Positions 11,201-22,106 are shown, counted from the first letter of the stretch. The stretch is 64,000 nucleotides of DNA from Phosphoribacter sp037046615 (GCA_037046615.1 JBAOHD010000008.1:124001-188000), one strand, 5' to 3'. Notes: a model not told the origin generated them from the letters alone. A program made the numbers and translations.

Positions 11201-14200
11201 CTTCGGCCATCCGGTCGTAGCCGGGGAAGGCGGAGGCAAAGACGATGCCGGTGTCGTCGCGCATCGATTCGGGCAGGCCCCAGCGGTCCGGCAGCTGCGT
11301 GCCGAGGGTCGTCGTCTTGTAGCGCAGCACGAGCGGGATGCCCGCGTCACGGAGGGCGTCGAAGCCGGCGCCGATCGCGAGGCGAGACGCGTTGTCCAGC
11401 GCTTGGTCACGGCTGGATTCGACGGCGAACTGCTCGACCACGTCGATCGGGGCGTGCTTGCCGGCGAGCTTGATGACCTCGGCCGGGTCGTCGATGGTCT
11501 TGAACGAGCCGCTGCCGCTCGCGTCCTTGATGAGCCGGGTGATCCGCATGTCGGCCATCCGCTGACGCACCTCGGGCGCGAGCGACTGGATGAACTGCTG
11601 ACCAGCGAGGATCCGGGCGATGTTTTCGTCGTCGAAGGTGCGCTCGACTCCGGGCAGCCCCAACGCGGCACCAGTCACGACGACCGGCTCGTTGGCGTCC
11701 TGAGCCGGGACATACTCCACCTGCGGTGCGGCGGCAGAGACAGGCGTGTCGTATGCCGGTGCGCTGGCCGCCGCGGCGGCGCCACCTCCGGCGCCCGAGC
11801 CGTAGTACAGGCTCATCCCTTGCTCGAGCACACCAGCGAAAAGCTTGCCGAGTTCGGTGATGACGTCGTCCGAGTGCGCACCCGAGCTGCCCGAGCCACC
11901 CGCAGCCGCGGCAACGCGCGGCGCAGACGCAGCGCCACGGGGCCAGTCGCACCAGCCGCAGCGGTCGGCACCTCCACCTGGACGGGAGCGAATCCATGAC
12001 CTGCGGCATACAGACCGCAGAGCGCTTGGTTGACGGCCACAGCATCTCCGAGCTTGGGGTGGTTGGTGAAGAGGGCGAGCACGTCGTCGTGCTTGCTGCC
12101 CAAGACGTCTTCGACGAAGCCGTGCAGGGCCTTCTTGGGCCCGACCTCGACGAAGACGCGTGCGCCCGCGGCATACAACGTCTGCAGGCCCTTGACGAAC
12201 TGGACCGGCGACGCGATCTGCTTGCCGGCGAAGTCGAGCATCGTCTCGGTCGTCGCGTCGGCCGGGTAGAACTCGCCGGTGACGTTGGCGATGATCGGCA
12301 GCACCGGCGGGCGCATGTCGAGCCGGCGCAGAGCGTTGCCGAAGGGGACGGATGCCTCGGCGACGATCGACGTGTGGAAGGCGTGGCTCACGGGGATGCG
12401 GACGGCGTTCATGCCCATCGCGAGGAAGGTCTCGACGACCTTCTCGACGGCCTTCGTGGCGCCGCCGACGACGGCCTGCGAGTAGGAGTTGATGTTGGCG
12501 ATGACGACGTAACCATCGGCTGCCGCGACGACCTTCTCGATCTCGGCGAGGGGGCCGAAGACGGCCGCCATCGCGCCGTTGTCCTCGACCGAGATGCTCG
12601 CCATCTCCCGGCCCCGCGCGCTGACCGCTTCCATCGCCGAGTCAAGCGTCAGCGAGCCGGCTGCGACGAGCGCGCCGTATTCACCCAGGCTGTGGCCCAT
12701 GACCATGTCCGGCTTGATGCCGTATGCCGCGAGCAGTCGGGTCAGGGACAGGTCGGTCGCGAGCACGGCTGGCTGGGTGATCTCGGTCTGCATGAGCTGC
12801 TTGTTGGCGGCCTTGACCGCGGCCTCGTCCTGACCGTCGACGTAGATGAACGACGTCAGCGGGCGGCCGAGCAGCGGGGTCATGACCCGGTCGGCCTCGT
12901 CGAAGGTCGAGCGGACGATGGGCTCGCTGGTGTGCAGGTCGCGCAGCATGTTGACGTACTGCGACCCCTGACCGGTGTAGAGGAAGGCCAGCTTCTGGGC
13001 CGGGCCCGCGACCCATGAAGACACCCTGCTGGCGGAGCATCTTGAAGATCGCGGGGTTGCCGCTCGCGAGGCCCTTGGCGAGTTTGTCGAGCTTGCCGGC
13101 GAGTTCGTCGGCGCTGCCGTAGTCGACCGCGACCCGGACGGCGGCGTTGGCCAGAGCCGGGTCCGGTGCAGCCCGGCGCCGGTGCGGTGCCCGCCTTGGC
13201 CGCTGCGAGGTGCGGTCTGCACCTGGGCAAGGAGGTCGGCCTCGTCGCGTCCGCCGAGCACGAGCGCGCCCCGCAACGGGGTCTTGCGAGGAGCCTCGAC
13301 GGAGGCCGTGACGCCCGTGGTTGGCGCGGACGCGGCATACGTGCCGCTCGCGCCGGGCACCTCAGCCGAGGCGAAAACCTTCGGACGCGCCTTGTGGCGG
13401 CCGGGGATGTGCTCCTCGACGACGACGTGGAAGTTGGTGCCGCCGAAGCCGAACGCGCTGACGCCACCGCGGCGGACACCGCTCGCGGGGGTGTCCCACG
13501 CGCGCAAGGTCGTGTTGACCCGACAGGGGGAGGTGTCCCAGTCGACGTTGGGGTTGGGCGTGACGAAGTTCAGGGACGGGGCGAGGACCTTTTCGTGCAG
13601 CGACTTGACCATCTTGAACAGGCCCGCCGTGCCGGCCGACGCCTTGAGGTGGCCGATGTTGGACTTGACCGAGCCGAGCGCGATGGACCCGGGCTTGGCT
13701 CCGGCGGCACCGAAGATTGCGGTGAGGCTCTCCAACTCCGTGGCGTCGCCGACGCTCGTCGATGTGCCGTGGGCTTCGATGGCGCTGGCGGTGGCGGGGT
13801 CGAGGCCGGCGCGCTCCCACGCGCGAGCGACGGCGAGCTTCTGGCCGACCGGGTTGGGGGCGGTGATGCCCTTGCCCTTGCCGTCTGAGGAGCCGCCCAC
13901 CGACAGGATGACCGAGTAGATCTTGTCGCCGTCGCGCTCGGCGTCTTCGAGGCGCTTGAGCACGAACAGCGCCGCGCCCTCGCCCATGACGAAGCCGTCC
14001 GCGCCCGCGTCGAAGGGCCGCGGTGCCGGTCGCCGAGAGCGCACCGATCTTGCAGAACTTCACGAAGGCGTCGACGCCCATGTTGCGGTCGATGCCACCG
14101 GTGATGACCGCGTCGTACTGGTGGTCGTTGAGCCCGAGGATGGCCGAGTTGAGCGGCGGCGAGGCCGGACGCGCAGGCGGCGTCGGTCGTGTAGTTGGGC

Positions 14201-14820
14201 CCGCGGAGGTTCAGGACGTTGGCGATCCGGCCCGCGATGACGTTGGAGAGCTCGCCGGGCATCGTGTCTTCGGTGATCTCGAACATGTTGTCGAGGTAGT
14301 TGGCCCGGGCCTCTTCGACGATCTCGACGCTGCACCTCGGGCGACAACGACGCGGAGGGTCGCCGACTCCTGGAGGCGCTTGAGCGCCTCGGGGAGCTGG
14401 ATCCGCATGCTCGACTTGTAGTGCTTTTCGCCGCCGATGGCATTGCCGAGGATGACCGCGACCCGGTCGCTGTCGATCGACCACTTCGGCCAGCCGGCGT
14501 CCATGAGAGCGCGTCGTGCTGCCGACAGAGCCCAGCGCTGGCCTTCGTCCATCTGGGCCGCCACCGTCGGGGGGATGGGCAGCCGCCACCGGATCGGGTC
14601 CCACTCGAACTCCCGGACCCAACCGCCGATCGTCGAGTACGTCTTGTCACGCGCCGAGTGGTCGGGGGAGTAGTAGAGCGCCGGAGTCCCACCGGTCCGG
14701 CGTGACCTCGGTGATGCAGTAACGGCCGCCGGTGATGTTGGCCCAGAAGGCGTCCCCGTCCGGGGCCATGGGCATGATGGCGGCGAGGCCGACTACGGCG
14801 ACGGGCTGGACGTCGGTCAT
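5227..14820 (-). CDS. PfaA-like iterative megasynthase, KS-AT-KS-ACPx6-KR-DH
   Basis: One polypeptide of about 3,200 residues if sequence errors are corrected. KS1 (14820 to about 13390) has the active-site DAACASG, EAHGTST and NIGHLK. The AT (about 12980-12060) has GHSLGE and the malonyl-type HAFHT. KS2 (about 11700-10050) has NAACAS, SHETYTP and NTKGFTGH. Six tandem ACPs follow, then a KR (about 7600-6150; TGAAGS, SSVAG, YSAAN) and a hot-dog dehydratase (about 6130-5227; DHRIDGTPVLPG). There is no ER or thioesterase. Tandem ACPs and this DH type are hallmarks of PUFA/secondary-lipid synthases, but KS-AT-KS on one chain is not the PfaA layout. Start ATG 14820 has GGAAGGAC upstream. Frameshifts near 14690, 14335, 14170, 14025, 13180, 13020, 11940, 10690, 9725, 9365 and 7560. 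The product is unknown; a carbon chain built from malonyl units with KR/DH processing is expected. Confidence 0.85.
7870..9775 (-). repeat. Six tandem ACP repeats (about 339 bp each) with Thr at the prosthetic-group position
   Basis: Six near-identical units, each carrying DLGVDTVKQAEVF, separated by Ala/Pro-rich linkers. The Thr codons lie at 9675-9677, 9332-9334, 8996-8998, 8657-8659, 8321-8323 and 7982-7984. Spacing is 336-343 bp, nearly all multiples of three. DNA identity over the helix II-III part is almost complete, suggesting recent duplication or gene conversion. Comparing copies exposes one-base insertions in ACP1 (near 9725) and ACP2 (near 9365), which supports sequencing error there. 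Confidence 0.9.
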
Positions 14821-14846
14821 GGTGGTGTCCTTCCGGGTGGGGATCC

Positions 14847-14857
14847 GGGTCGTGCTC
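14847..14857 (+). promoter_or_regulatory. Shared leader element GTCGTGCTCGG, copy upstream of the megasynthase
   Basis: The element lies 27 bases upstream of the megasynthase ATG, next to a small CTCGCC/GGCGAG hairpin (about 14859-14874) and one GTATGCCG copy. It is identical to the copies before the carboxylase and the acyl-CoA dehydrogenase. Confidence 0.35.
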
Positions 14858-14923
14858 GGCTCGCCTCTCGGCGAGATCGGGTATGCCGTGCGAAGACGTC
14901 AGTGGCTCCGGCTGGGCGGAGTT

Positions 14924-16638
14924 TCAGGCGTGAGCGCCGCGTGCGTAGAGCGCGTCGGCGACGTAGTCCATGTCGGAGACCAGCCCGGCCTGGGCGGCCT
15001 GGATGGCCGCGGTCGGGATGCCGTTGACAGCGGCGACCGCGGGGGAGCCGGGCTCGGCGGCACCGGCAACCCACCGGGATCCCTCGAGCGCGACGCGGGC
15101 AGCGGCTTCACGGGCGTAGACGCGGGACATTGCGGCGAAGGTGTCTGGCGTCGAACCGGTGCAGGCTCTTCTCGTGGGCGCTGTCGGTCGCGGCGGCAGC
15201 GGCGCGCTGCGCGAACACCTCGGCGCCCTCGCAGAAGGCGATGAGCTCGCCGAGGCGGAAGAGGACGTGCTGGTTGCGGGTCAGGCGCCCGGTGCGGCAG
15301 GCCTCGAGGACGATCGCGAGCGCCTCACAGGCCAGCGCCGCGACATCGGCGCCGATGCGCGGGTGCGCCGCGTGCAGCGAGGACAGGGCGGCTGCCTTGT
15401 CGCGGTAGTAGCGGCCCTGGGTCTTGAGGTGCTGCTGCCAGCGGTCACGGGCGATCGTCATCTCCATGATCTCCGAGGTGCCCTCGTAGATCGTCGTGAT
15501 GCGGACGTCGCGCTTGACCTTCTCGACGACATACGGCCGGGTGTAGCCGTAACCGCCGTGAGCCTGGATCGCGGCGTCGGCCGCGGCATTGCCGGCCTCG
15601 GTCGCGAGGTACTTCGCGATGGCGCCCTCGGTGTTCATCGCACCGTTGGTGCCGAGGCCGCGGTCGATCTTGTCGGCGGTGTCCTCGATGAACGCCCGCG
15701 AGGCCTCGAGCCGGACGGCGTGCGGGACGATGAGTTTGTGGGTGTAGCCCTGCTTCTCGCACAGGAGGCTGCCGCCCTGCTCACGGTTCATGGAGTACTG
15801 GATCGCGCGGTCGAGGGCCTCCCAACCGCCACCTAGTCCGAAGGCGGCGACCATGAGCCGGGTGTAGCCGAAGACCTGCTGGGCCTGCACAAGGCCGCGT
15901 GCCCTCCACGCCGCCGATGAGGTTGTATGCCGGGACCCGCACGTCGTCGAGGAAGAGGGCAGCGGTGTTGGACAGGCGCAGCCCGTGCTTGTCTTCCGGC
16001 GGGCCCGCGCTGAAGCCCTCGGCGCCCTTCGGCACGACGAACCACGACGGACCGGCGTCGGTCTTGGCGAGGATCGTCGTGAACTCGGCGATCGAGCCGT
16101 TGGAGATCCACTGCTTCTTGCCGTTGATGACGTATTCGACGGTCTCGCCGTCGTCGTTCGTGACCGGGGTGGCGGTGGTTTCGAGGGCACCGAGGTCCGA
16201 GCCGGCCTCGGGCTCGGTGGCGCCATAGGCAAACACGACGCCTTCGCGGGCGATCGCCCCGAGCCAGTCCTGCTTCTGCTCCTCGGTGGCGCCCACGACG
16301 ATGGGGTCCGAGCCGAGGAAGGTCGCGAAGACGGCCGTCGCGAGACCGATGTCCTTGCGAGCCATGACCTCACACACGCGGTAGGCGTCGAAGGCCCCAC
16401 CGTCCATGCCGTCGTAGGCCTCGGGGACGAAGACGAGTTGCACACCGAGCTGCTCGGGGTCGGACATCGCGCGGACGATGTCCTCGGGACACCGGTCCTC
16501 GTGGTCGAGTTCGAGCTGCAGCTCCGGCGACATGGCGCCGTCGACGAAGTCGGCGAGCGACTCCAGCATGAGGTTGAGGGTTTCCAGGTCGAGCCCGGCT
16601 CCGCCGACGTGGCTGAAGGTCTCGGTGGTGTCGCTCAT
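14924..16638 (-). CDS. Acyl-CoA dehydrogenase, long form (about 571 aa)
   Basis: FAD enzyme that normally oxidises acyl-CoA to trans-2-enoyl-CoA and passes electrons to ETF. Visible marks: YGATEPEAGSDLG, KQWISNGS in the middle domain, AHGGYGYTR, and IYEGTSEIMEM, which carries the usual catalytic-Glu region. The extra C-terminal segment makes it longer than standard 380-residue enzymes, like FadE5-type proteins. ATG 16638 is preceded by AAGGAC. Frameshifts near 15893 and 15145. It is the first gene of the megasynthase locus, 103 bp ahead of it, and sits downstream of the ETF operon. It may insert or remove a double bond in the megasynthase product, which lacks an ER domain; that role is inference. 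Confidence 0.88.
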
Positions 16639-16672
16639 CGTGTCGTCCTTACCTCTGGGAGAACTGCGTTCA

Positions 16673-16765
16673 GGTCGTGCTTGCGCGGGTCGTGCTCGGG
16701 TGCGTGCTTCGGGTTGTGCTCGGGCAGTGCTCGGGTCGTGCTTCGGGTCGTGCTCGGGTGGTGCA
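16673..16765 (+). repeat. Degenerate 11-12 bp tandem repeats (CGTGCTYCGGGT-like) in the leader of the lipid locus
   Basis: About seven imperfect units alternating CGTGCTCGGGT and CGTGCTTCGGGT fill the leader of the acyl-CoA dehydrogenase gene. Two contain the exact 11-mer GTCGTGCTCGG seen upstream of the two following genes. This looks like an iterated protein-binding site or a slippage-prone tract rather than coding sequence. Confidence 0.55.
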
Positions 16766-16791
16766 AGCCGCCTTCCGGCGGGCGGGACAGG

Positions 16792-16822
16792 CACGGCATA
16801 CCAGAGCCTCTGGTATGCCGTG
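16792..16822. terminator. Hairpin built from an inverted pair of CGGCATAC/GTATGCCG
   Basis: The arms CACGGCATACCAGAG and CTCTGGTATGCCGTG are perfect complements, 15 bp with a one-base centre. It begins 5 bases after the etfD stop codon, so it likely ends the etfBAD transcript and isolates it from the lipid locus. Confidence 0.7.
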
Positions 16823-16826
16823 TGGT

Positions 16827-19079
16827 CTAGTCGGGGCTCGCGGCGCTCGCTCCGGTCTCGGCCAGGTCTGGCCTGATCGAGCGCAGCAGCACCTCGGCAA
16901 CGTCGGTGACCTCCACCCCCACGGCGCTGCCTTCCTGCTGCCGCTGCGCGACACCGTCGCCGAGCATCGTGATGCAGAACGGGCAGGCGGCCGTGATCAG
17001 CGAGGCCTTCGTCGCGATGGCCTCGTCGGCGCGGTTCTGGTTGATGCGGGTGCCGAGGGTCTCGTCCATCCACATCCGTGCGCCGCCGGCGCCGCAGCAG
17101 AAGGAGCGCTCCTGGGTGCGCGGCATCTCGGTGAGGACCGGCGCCGGGGACGGCCCCGAGGACCTCGCGCGGGGGAGCGAAGATCCGGTTGTGCCGGCCG
17201 AGGTAGCACGGGTCGTGGTAGGTGACGGATGCGTCGACGCGCTGGATGGGGGTGAGCTTCTTCTCGGCGACGAGTCGGGCCAGCAGGGTGGTGTGGTGGA
17301 CGACCTCGTAGTGGCCGCCGACCTGGGGGTATTCGTTGGCGAGGGTGTTGTAGCAGTGGGCGCAGGTGACGACGATGCGCTTGGCGCCTGCCTCGTTGAG
17401 GGTCTCGACGTTCTGCATCGCCAGCATCTGGAAGAGGAACTCGTGCCCCATGCGGCGAGCTGGGTCACCGGTGCAGGATTCGCCCTCGCCGAGGACCATG
17501 AACTCGACGCCCGGCCTCGTGCAGGAGGGTGGCGACGGCGCGTGCGGTGCGCTTGGCGGTGTCGTCCAGGGCTCCAGCGCAGCCCACCCAGTAGAGGTAG
17601 TCGACATCGTCGGGGATCTTGTCCTCGCCCTCGGCTCCGAACACCCGCACCTCGAAGTCGAGCGGCTCGGCCCACTCGAGGCGCATCGACGCGCCGAGTC
17701 CCCATGGGTCGCCCGCGTGCTCGAGGTTGCGCAGCATGATGCCGGCCTCTTCGGGGAAGGCGGACTCCATGAGCACCTGATGGCGGCGCATGTCGACGAT
17801 GTGGTCGACGTGTTCGATGTCGACGGGGCACTGCTCGACGCAGGCGCCGCACGTCGTGCAGGACCAGAGCATGTCGAACGGGATGACGCCCTCGCCGGCG
17901 ACCCCGTGCGCGTCGACCTGCGCGGTCTCATCACCCATCGGGCCCACGAGCGGACGCTCGGCCTCGGCGATGGCGGTGGCGGGTATGCCGCGTCGCGCCC
18001 TCGGTCGCGGGAGGTGTTGCGCCGTCCGAGGACGAGGCTTGGCTGGCCAGGAGGTAGGGCGCCTTGGTCAGGGCGTGGTCGCGCAAGGCCATGATGAGCA
18101 CCTTGGGAGACAGCGGTTTATCGGTGTTCCATGCCGGGCATTGACTCTGGCAGCGACCACACTCGGTGCAGGTCCCGAAGTCGAGCAGGCCCTTCCAGGT
18201 GAAGTCCTCGATCTTGCCGACGCCCATGAGGTCGTCGTCACCCGGGTCCTCGAAGTCGACCTTGGCGCCCCCGGAGTAGACCGGCAGCAGCGCGCCGAGG
18301 GCGCGTGGGCGACGGGCGTAGGCGACGTTGCCGATGGACAAGAAGATGTGCAGGTGCTTGCTGTAGGTGACGAAGATCGTGAACCCGAGGAGCACCGCGA
18401 GGGATAGCAGGAGCAGGACGGTCTCGAGGATCTCGTTGGTGTGTTCGCCGAGGCCGTGGAACAACGAAGCGAACCACTGCGACGCGAAGGCACCCTGGAG
18501 GAACTTCAGCGGAGCGTCCGGCGTGCCGGCCAGCTCGTTGACCCGCTGGGCATTGATCGACGCGCCACGGTAGGCCAGCAGGGTCCACACGACGTTGAAG
18601 ATCATGAACAGGACGAACCACGCCGGCCCGAGGTGGGAGCCGAAGAAGCGGCTGCGCCGGCCCAGACCCGCGGGTGCTTCCTTGATCCGGATCACGACGA
18701 ACGCGGCGATGGCCGCGACGCAGAGCATCGCGAAGAGGTCTTCGACGAAGCCGAACCACGGGTAGTTGCCGAGGATCGGGATCTGGAACTGCGGGTTGAC
18801 CAGGCCTCCGAAGGCCTCGAGCACGGTGAACAGCAGGATCATGAAGCCCCAGAAGACCGCGAAGTGTGCGATTCCTGGGACGGTCCACTTGAGCAGCTTC
18901 TTCTGGGCGGCCACCTCGACGAGCTCGGCCTTGACGGCCGAGCCCATGTCGAAGTGATGCTCGGGGCTGATCGGTTGTCCGGTGCGTCCGAGTCGGTAGA
19001 GGAAAAACAGCCGTCTGCCTGCCACGGCAAGGCAGCCCACAGTCAGGAGGAGGCCGAGGATCGTGCGGACAGCCATCAT
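16827..19079 (-). CDS. etfD: EtfD-like membrane Fe-S oxidoreductase (ETF:quinone electron transfer)
   Basis: About 750 residues. The N-terminus has several membrane segments of the nitrate-reductase-gamma type (within about residues 1-240). Two 4Fe-4S motifs follow (CTECGRCQSQCP and CTTCGACVEQCP), then CCG-type cysteine clusters (YWVGCAG, CAHCYN, HDPCYLGRH, SFCCGAGGARM). This arrangement matches mycobacterial EtfD, which takes electrons from ETF to the quinone pool in beta-oxidation. It lies directly downstream of etfB and etfA on the same strand. Frameshifts near 17995, 17515 and 17150; at 17515 one extra G in a GGG run explains the break. Confidence 0.87.
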
Positions 19080-19131
19080 CGGGGGGTGCTCTCCTTTGCG
19101 AACCGGGTTTGCCGTGGTCGGGGCGGGGGCG

Positions 19132-20094
19132 TCAGCCCTTGCGCTGGGCGACCTCGTCGATCAACGCCGGCAGCACCGCGTGGAGGTCACCGACGATGCC
19201 GAAGTCGGCGATCTGGAACATCGGTGCCTTCGCGTCCTTGTTGATGACGACGATTGTCTTGCTGCTCTGCATGCCGGCGCGGTGCTGGATGGCGCCCGAG
19301 ATGCCGGCGGCAACGTAGAGCGACGGCGCGACCGTCTTGCCGGTCTGGCCCACCTGGAGTTCGTGGGCCGCCCAATGCTGGTCGGTCACCGTCCTGGACG
19401 CACCGACAGCGCCGCCGAGCGAATCGGCGGTCTTCTCGATGATCTGGAAGCCTTCTTCGGAGCCGACGCCGCGACCACCGGCGACGACGACGGCGGCATC
19501 GGTCAGCTCCGGGCGACCCGTCGACACCTTCGGCTCACGCGAGGCGACCCGCGCACCCTTGGCGTTGTCGCCGACAGTGACATCGACGTGCTCGACGTGT
19601 GCGCCGGCCGGGGCGGCCTCGGCGGACGTGGCGTTGGGGCGCATGGTCACGACAGCCGGGCCACGCTCGACCTTGCTCTTGGCCTGGAACCGACCAGCGA
19701 AGACGGTCTGGACGCCGACGACGGAGCCGTCTTCGAGGCTGACCTGGGTGGCGTCGGGCAGGATGCCTGCGTCAAGGCGCACCGCGACCCGAGCTGCGAT
19801 GTCCTTGCCTTCGGGGCCGCTCGTCACGAGGACCGCGACGGGGTTGGACGCCTGCGCGATCTGGACGACAGCTTCGGCCTTGGGCAGGGAGAGGAACTCC
19901 TGCATCTCCGGTGACGACACGGCATACACCTTGGTGGCGCCGTATTCACCGAGCTGGGACACGACCTGGTCGCTGGCCTCGCCGAAGACGACGGCAGCGG
20001 GCTCACCGAGCGCTCGCGCTGCGGTGAGGAGTTCGAGGGTGGGCTTGCGGACGCCCGCCGAGGTGGTCTCGGCGAGGACGAGGACTTCCGACAC
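19132..20094 (-). CDS. etfA: Electron transfer flavoprotein alpha subunit
   Basis: Intact, 320 residues. The C-terminal FAD-binding half shows GGRGVGS, GQTGKTVAPSLYVAAGISG and NKDAKAPMF, all classic for EtfA/FixB. With EtfB it accepts electrons from acyl-CoA dehydrogenases in the cytoplasm and hands them to EtfD. It sits between etfB and etfD, separated by about 50-70 bp on each side, and is likely co-transcribed. Confidence 0.95.
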   Translation of the reverse strand: MSEVLVLAETTSAGVRKPTLELLTAARALGEPAAVVFGEASDQVVSQLGEYGATKVYAVSSPEMQEFLSLPKAEAVVQIAQASNPVAVLVTSGPEGKDIAARVAVRLDAGILPDATQVSLEDGSVVGVQTVFAGRFQAKSKVERGPAVVTMRPNATSAEAAPAGAHVEHVDVTVGDNAKGARVASREPKVSTGRPELTDAAVVVAGGRGVGSEEGFQIIEKTADSLGGAVGASRTVTDQHWAAHELQVGQTGKTVAPSLYVAAGISGAIQHRAGMQSSKTIVVINKDAKAPMFQIADFGIVGDLHAVLPALIDEVAQRKG

Positions 20095-20165
20095 GATGTG
20101 TCTCCTGATTCGGTATGCCGCGCGCGCGGCGAGCTGGCAGGTCGGTGGGCAGGAGCCCGGTCAGG

Positions 20166-20946
20166 TCAGATGAAGCCGCGGTCGGCGAGGAAGCCGGCGA
20201 GCTGGGCTGCGCCGGTGCCATCGTCGGTGACGATCGTGCCTGCGCTGCGAGCGGGCGTGGGGGAGACGTCGAGGACCGTGGTCGACGCAGCCGGGCCAGC
20301 CGACCTGGGAGGCATCGAGCCCGAGGTCGGCCAGCGACATGGTCGTGATCGGCTTCTTCTTGGCGCCCATGATGGCCTTGAAGGCGGGGTAGCGAGCCTC
20401 GCCGGTCTGGTCGGTCACCGACACGATGGCCGGCAGGGCGACGTCGACCCGCTCGGTCGCCACGTCCGTGTCACGGCGGATCGACACCGAGGAGCCGTCA
20501 ACGCTCACCTCACCGGCGAAGGTCGCCTGGTTGATCCCGAGGCGATCGGCCACCATCTGGGGCACCACCGACAACTCGGCGTCGGTGGAGGCCATGCCCG
20601 TGAGGACGAGGTCGTAGCCGACCTTCTCGAGGGCCTTGGCCAGGACGAGCGACGTGCCCAGCGCGCACGAGCCCTTGATCGCGTCGTCGAGGACGTGGAC
20701 GGCGCTCGTGCCACCGATCGCGAGGGCCTTGCGCAGGCCCTCGGTGGCCTTGGCCGGGCCGACGGTGAGGAAGACGACCTCGTCGGCGACCCCCTTCTCG
20801 GCGAGCTGTGCGGCCTGCTCGACGGCATACTCGTCGAGCTCGGACAGGCGCCCTTCGACTCCGGCCCGATCGACCGTGTAGTCGGGAGCGAACTTCCACG
20901 TGGCCGTGGGCTCGGGCACGTACTTGACGAGGACAACGATCTTCAT
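20166..20946 (-). CDS. etfB: Electron transfer flavoprotein beta subunit
   Basis: About 260 residues, starting MKIVVLVKYVPEP, a typical EtfB N-terminus. AMP-binding and recognition-loop motifs are present (GMASTDAELSVVPQMVADRL, MGAKKKPI). A frameshift near 20290 moves the last 40 codons to another frame, ending AGFLADRGFI. It is the first gene of etfB-etfA-etfD. Confidence 0.93.
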
Positions 20947-21101
20947 GCGCAAGGACCTGTCTTCTCGGAGCTGGTGGAGCGGTCTGGAGTTATGGACGTG
21001 CCATCGGCTGGCCGCACACGTGCAAGACAAGAGCCTGCCAGCTTTGCGTCAATCGGCAAGTGGGCCATAGGTCCCTTACCGATCGTTAAGTTGTCGGTTG
21101 T

Positions 21102-21120
21102 GCGCGAAACACTTTCGCGC
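21102..21120. promoter_or_regulatory. Perfect inverted repeat GCGCGAAA-CAC-TTTCGCGC between gluD and etfB
   Basis: Eight-base arms with a three-base centre in the 229-bp gap between the gluD stop and the etfB start. It could end the glu transcript or act as an operator for the etf operon. A TTGACG hexamer on the minus strand (21045-21050) is a possible -35 for etfB. Nothing else is recognised in this gap. Confidence 0.4.
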
Positions 21121-21175
21121 CCAAGCCCGTTACCTGGAGGACGAGCCGAGTTTCGGAAGCGAGGTCAGGTCCGGG

Positions 21176-22106
21176 CTATTCCGGCTTGTGATACCGCTGG
21201 TGCAGGACCTTCTCGTCGGCGAGGATCAACGCGTCTTCGACCGGCTGCAGGTCGAGCGCGTTGGGCGGCCCGATGGTGCCCTTGGCGATCGTCGCTCGCC
21301 CGCGGTCACGCAAGCTCGCCTCGACCTTCGAGGCCAACGAGGTCAGCGCATAGTTGATGACGATGAAGATCACGCGCGATGACGATCAGCGCTGGCACCG
21401 GGTTGGACTTGTAGGACCCGATCTGCTTGAACGTGTTGAGCGTCTCGGGGAAGGTGATGATCGCGCCGAGCGCGGTGTCCTTGAGGATGACGACGAGCTG
21501 GCTGACCAAGGCCGGCAGCATGGCGGTGATCGCTTGGGGGAGCAGGATCGAACGCAGGGTCTGGCTGCGCGTGAGGCCGATGGCCAGCCCCGCCTCGCTC
21601 TGGCCCTTGGGCAACCCGCCGACGCCGGAGCGCAGGAGTTCGGCGACGACCGACCCGTTGTAGAGGGTCAGGCCGGTGACAACGGCAGCCAACGGGTTGA
21701 TCTCGGGGATGAAGACCTTGTTGACCGAGTAGAGGCCGAACGAGGCGACCATCATGACGAGCACGGGCACCGAGCGGAAGAACTCCACGATGACGGTGCT
21801 CACCGCGCGGATGGCCTTGTTGTCTGAGAGCCGACCCAGTCCGAAGACGAGGCCGAAGATGCCGGCGAGCAGCATCGACAGGAGGGCGGCCTTGATCGTG
21901 TTGATCAGGCCGGGGATGAGGTAGTTGACCCAGATGTCGGCGGTGAGGAACGGGGTCCACTTGTCGGCGTCGAGGTTGCCCTTCTCCTTGAAGCGCAGGA
22001 CCATCCAGCCGACCGCCGCGAGCGTGAGGACCGCGGTGACGACGGCGATGATCCGGTGGCGGGCCTTGGCCTTGGGTCCCGGGATGTCGAAGAGCACGGA
22101 ACTCAT
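21176..22106 (-). CDS. gluD: Glutamate-type ABC transporter permease
   Basis: About 309 residues. An N-terminal cytoplasmic/TM extension (about 80 residues) precedes the HisM-type permease core; the coupling region shows RSVPVLVMM and EAGLAIGLTRSQTLRSILLPQA. The ATG overlaps the gluC stop (ATGA, 22103-22106), so the two permeases are translationally coupled. A frameshift near 21378 shifts the last 65 residues. With gluC it forms the membrane channel of a polar amino-acid importer. Confidence 0.88.

Noticed and set aside
10509..11999. 496-codon plus-strand frame over the megasynthase.
   Set aside because: Antisense shadow in GC-rich DNA; the minus strand encodes KS2 with catalytic residues.
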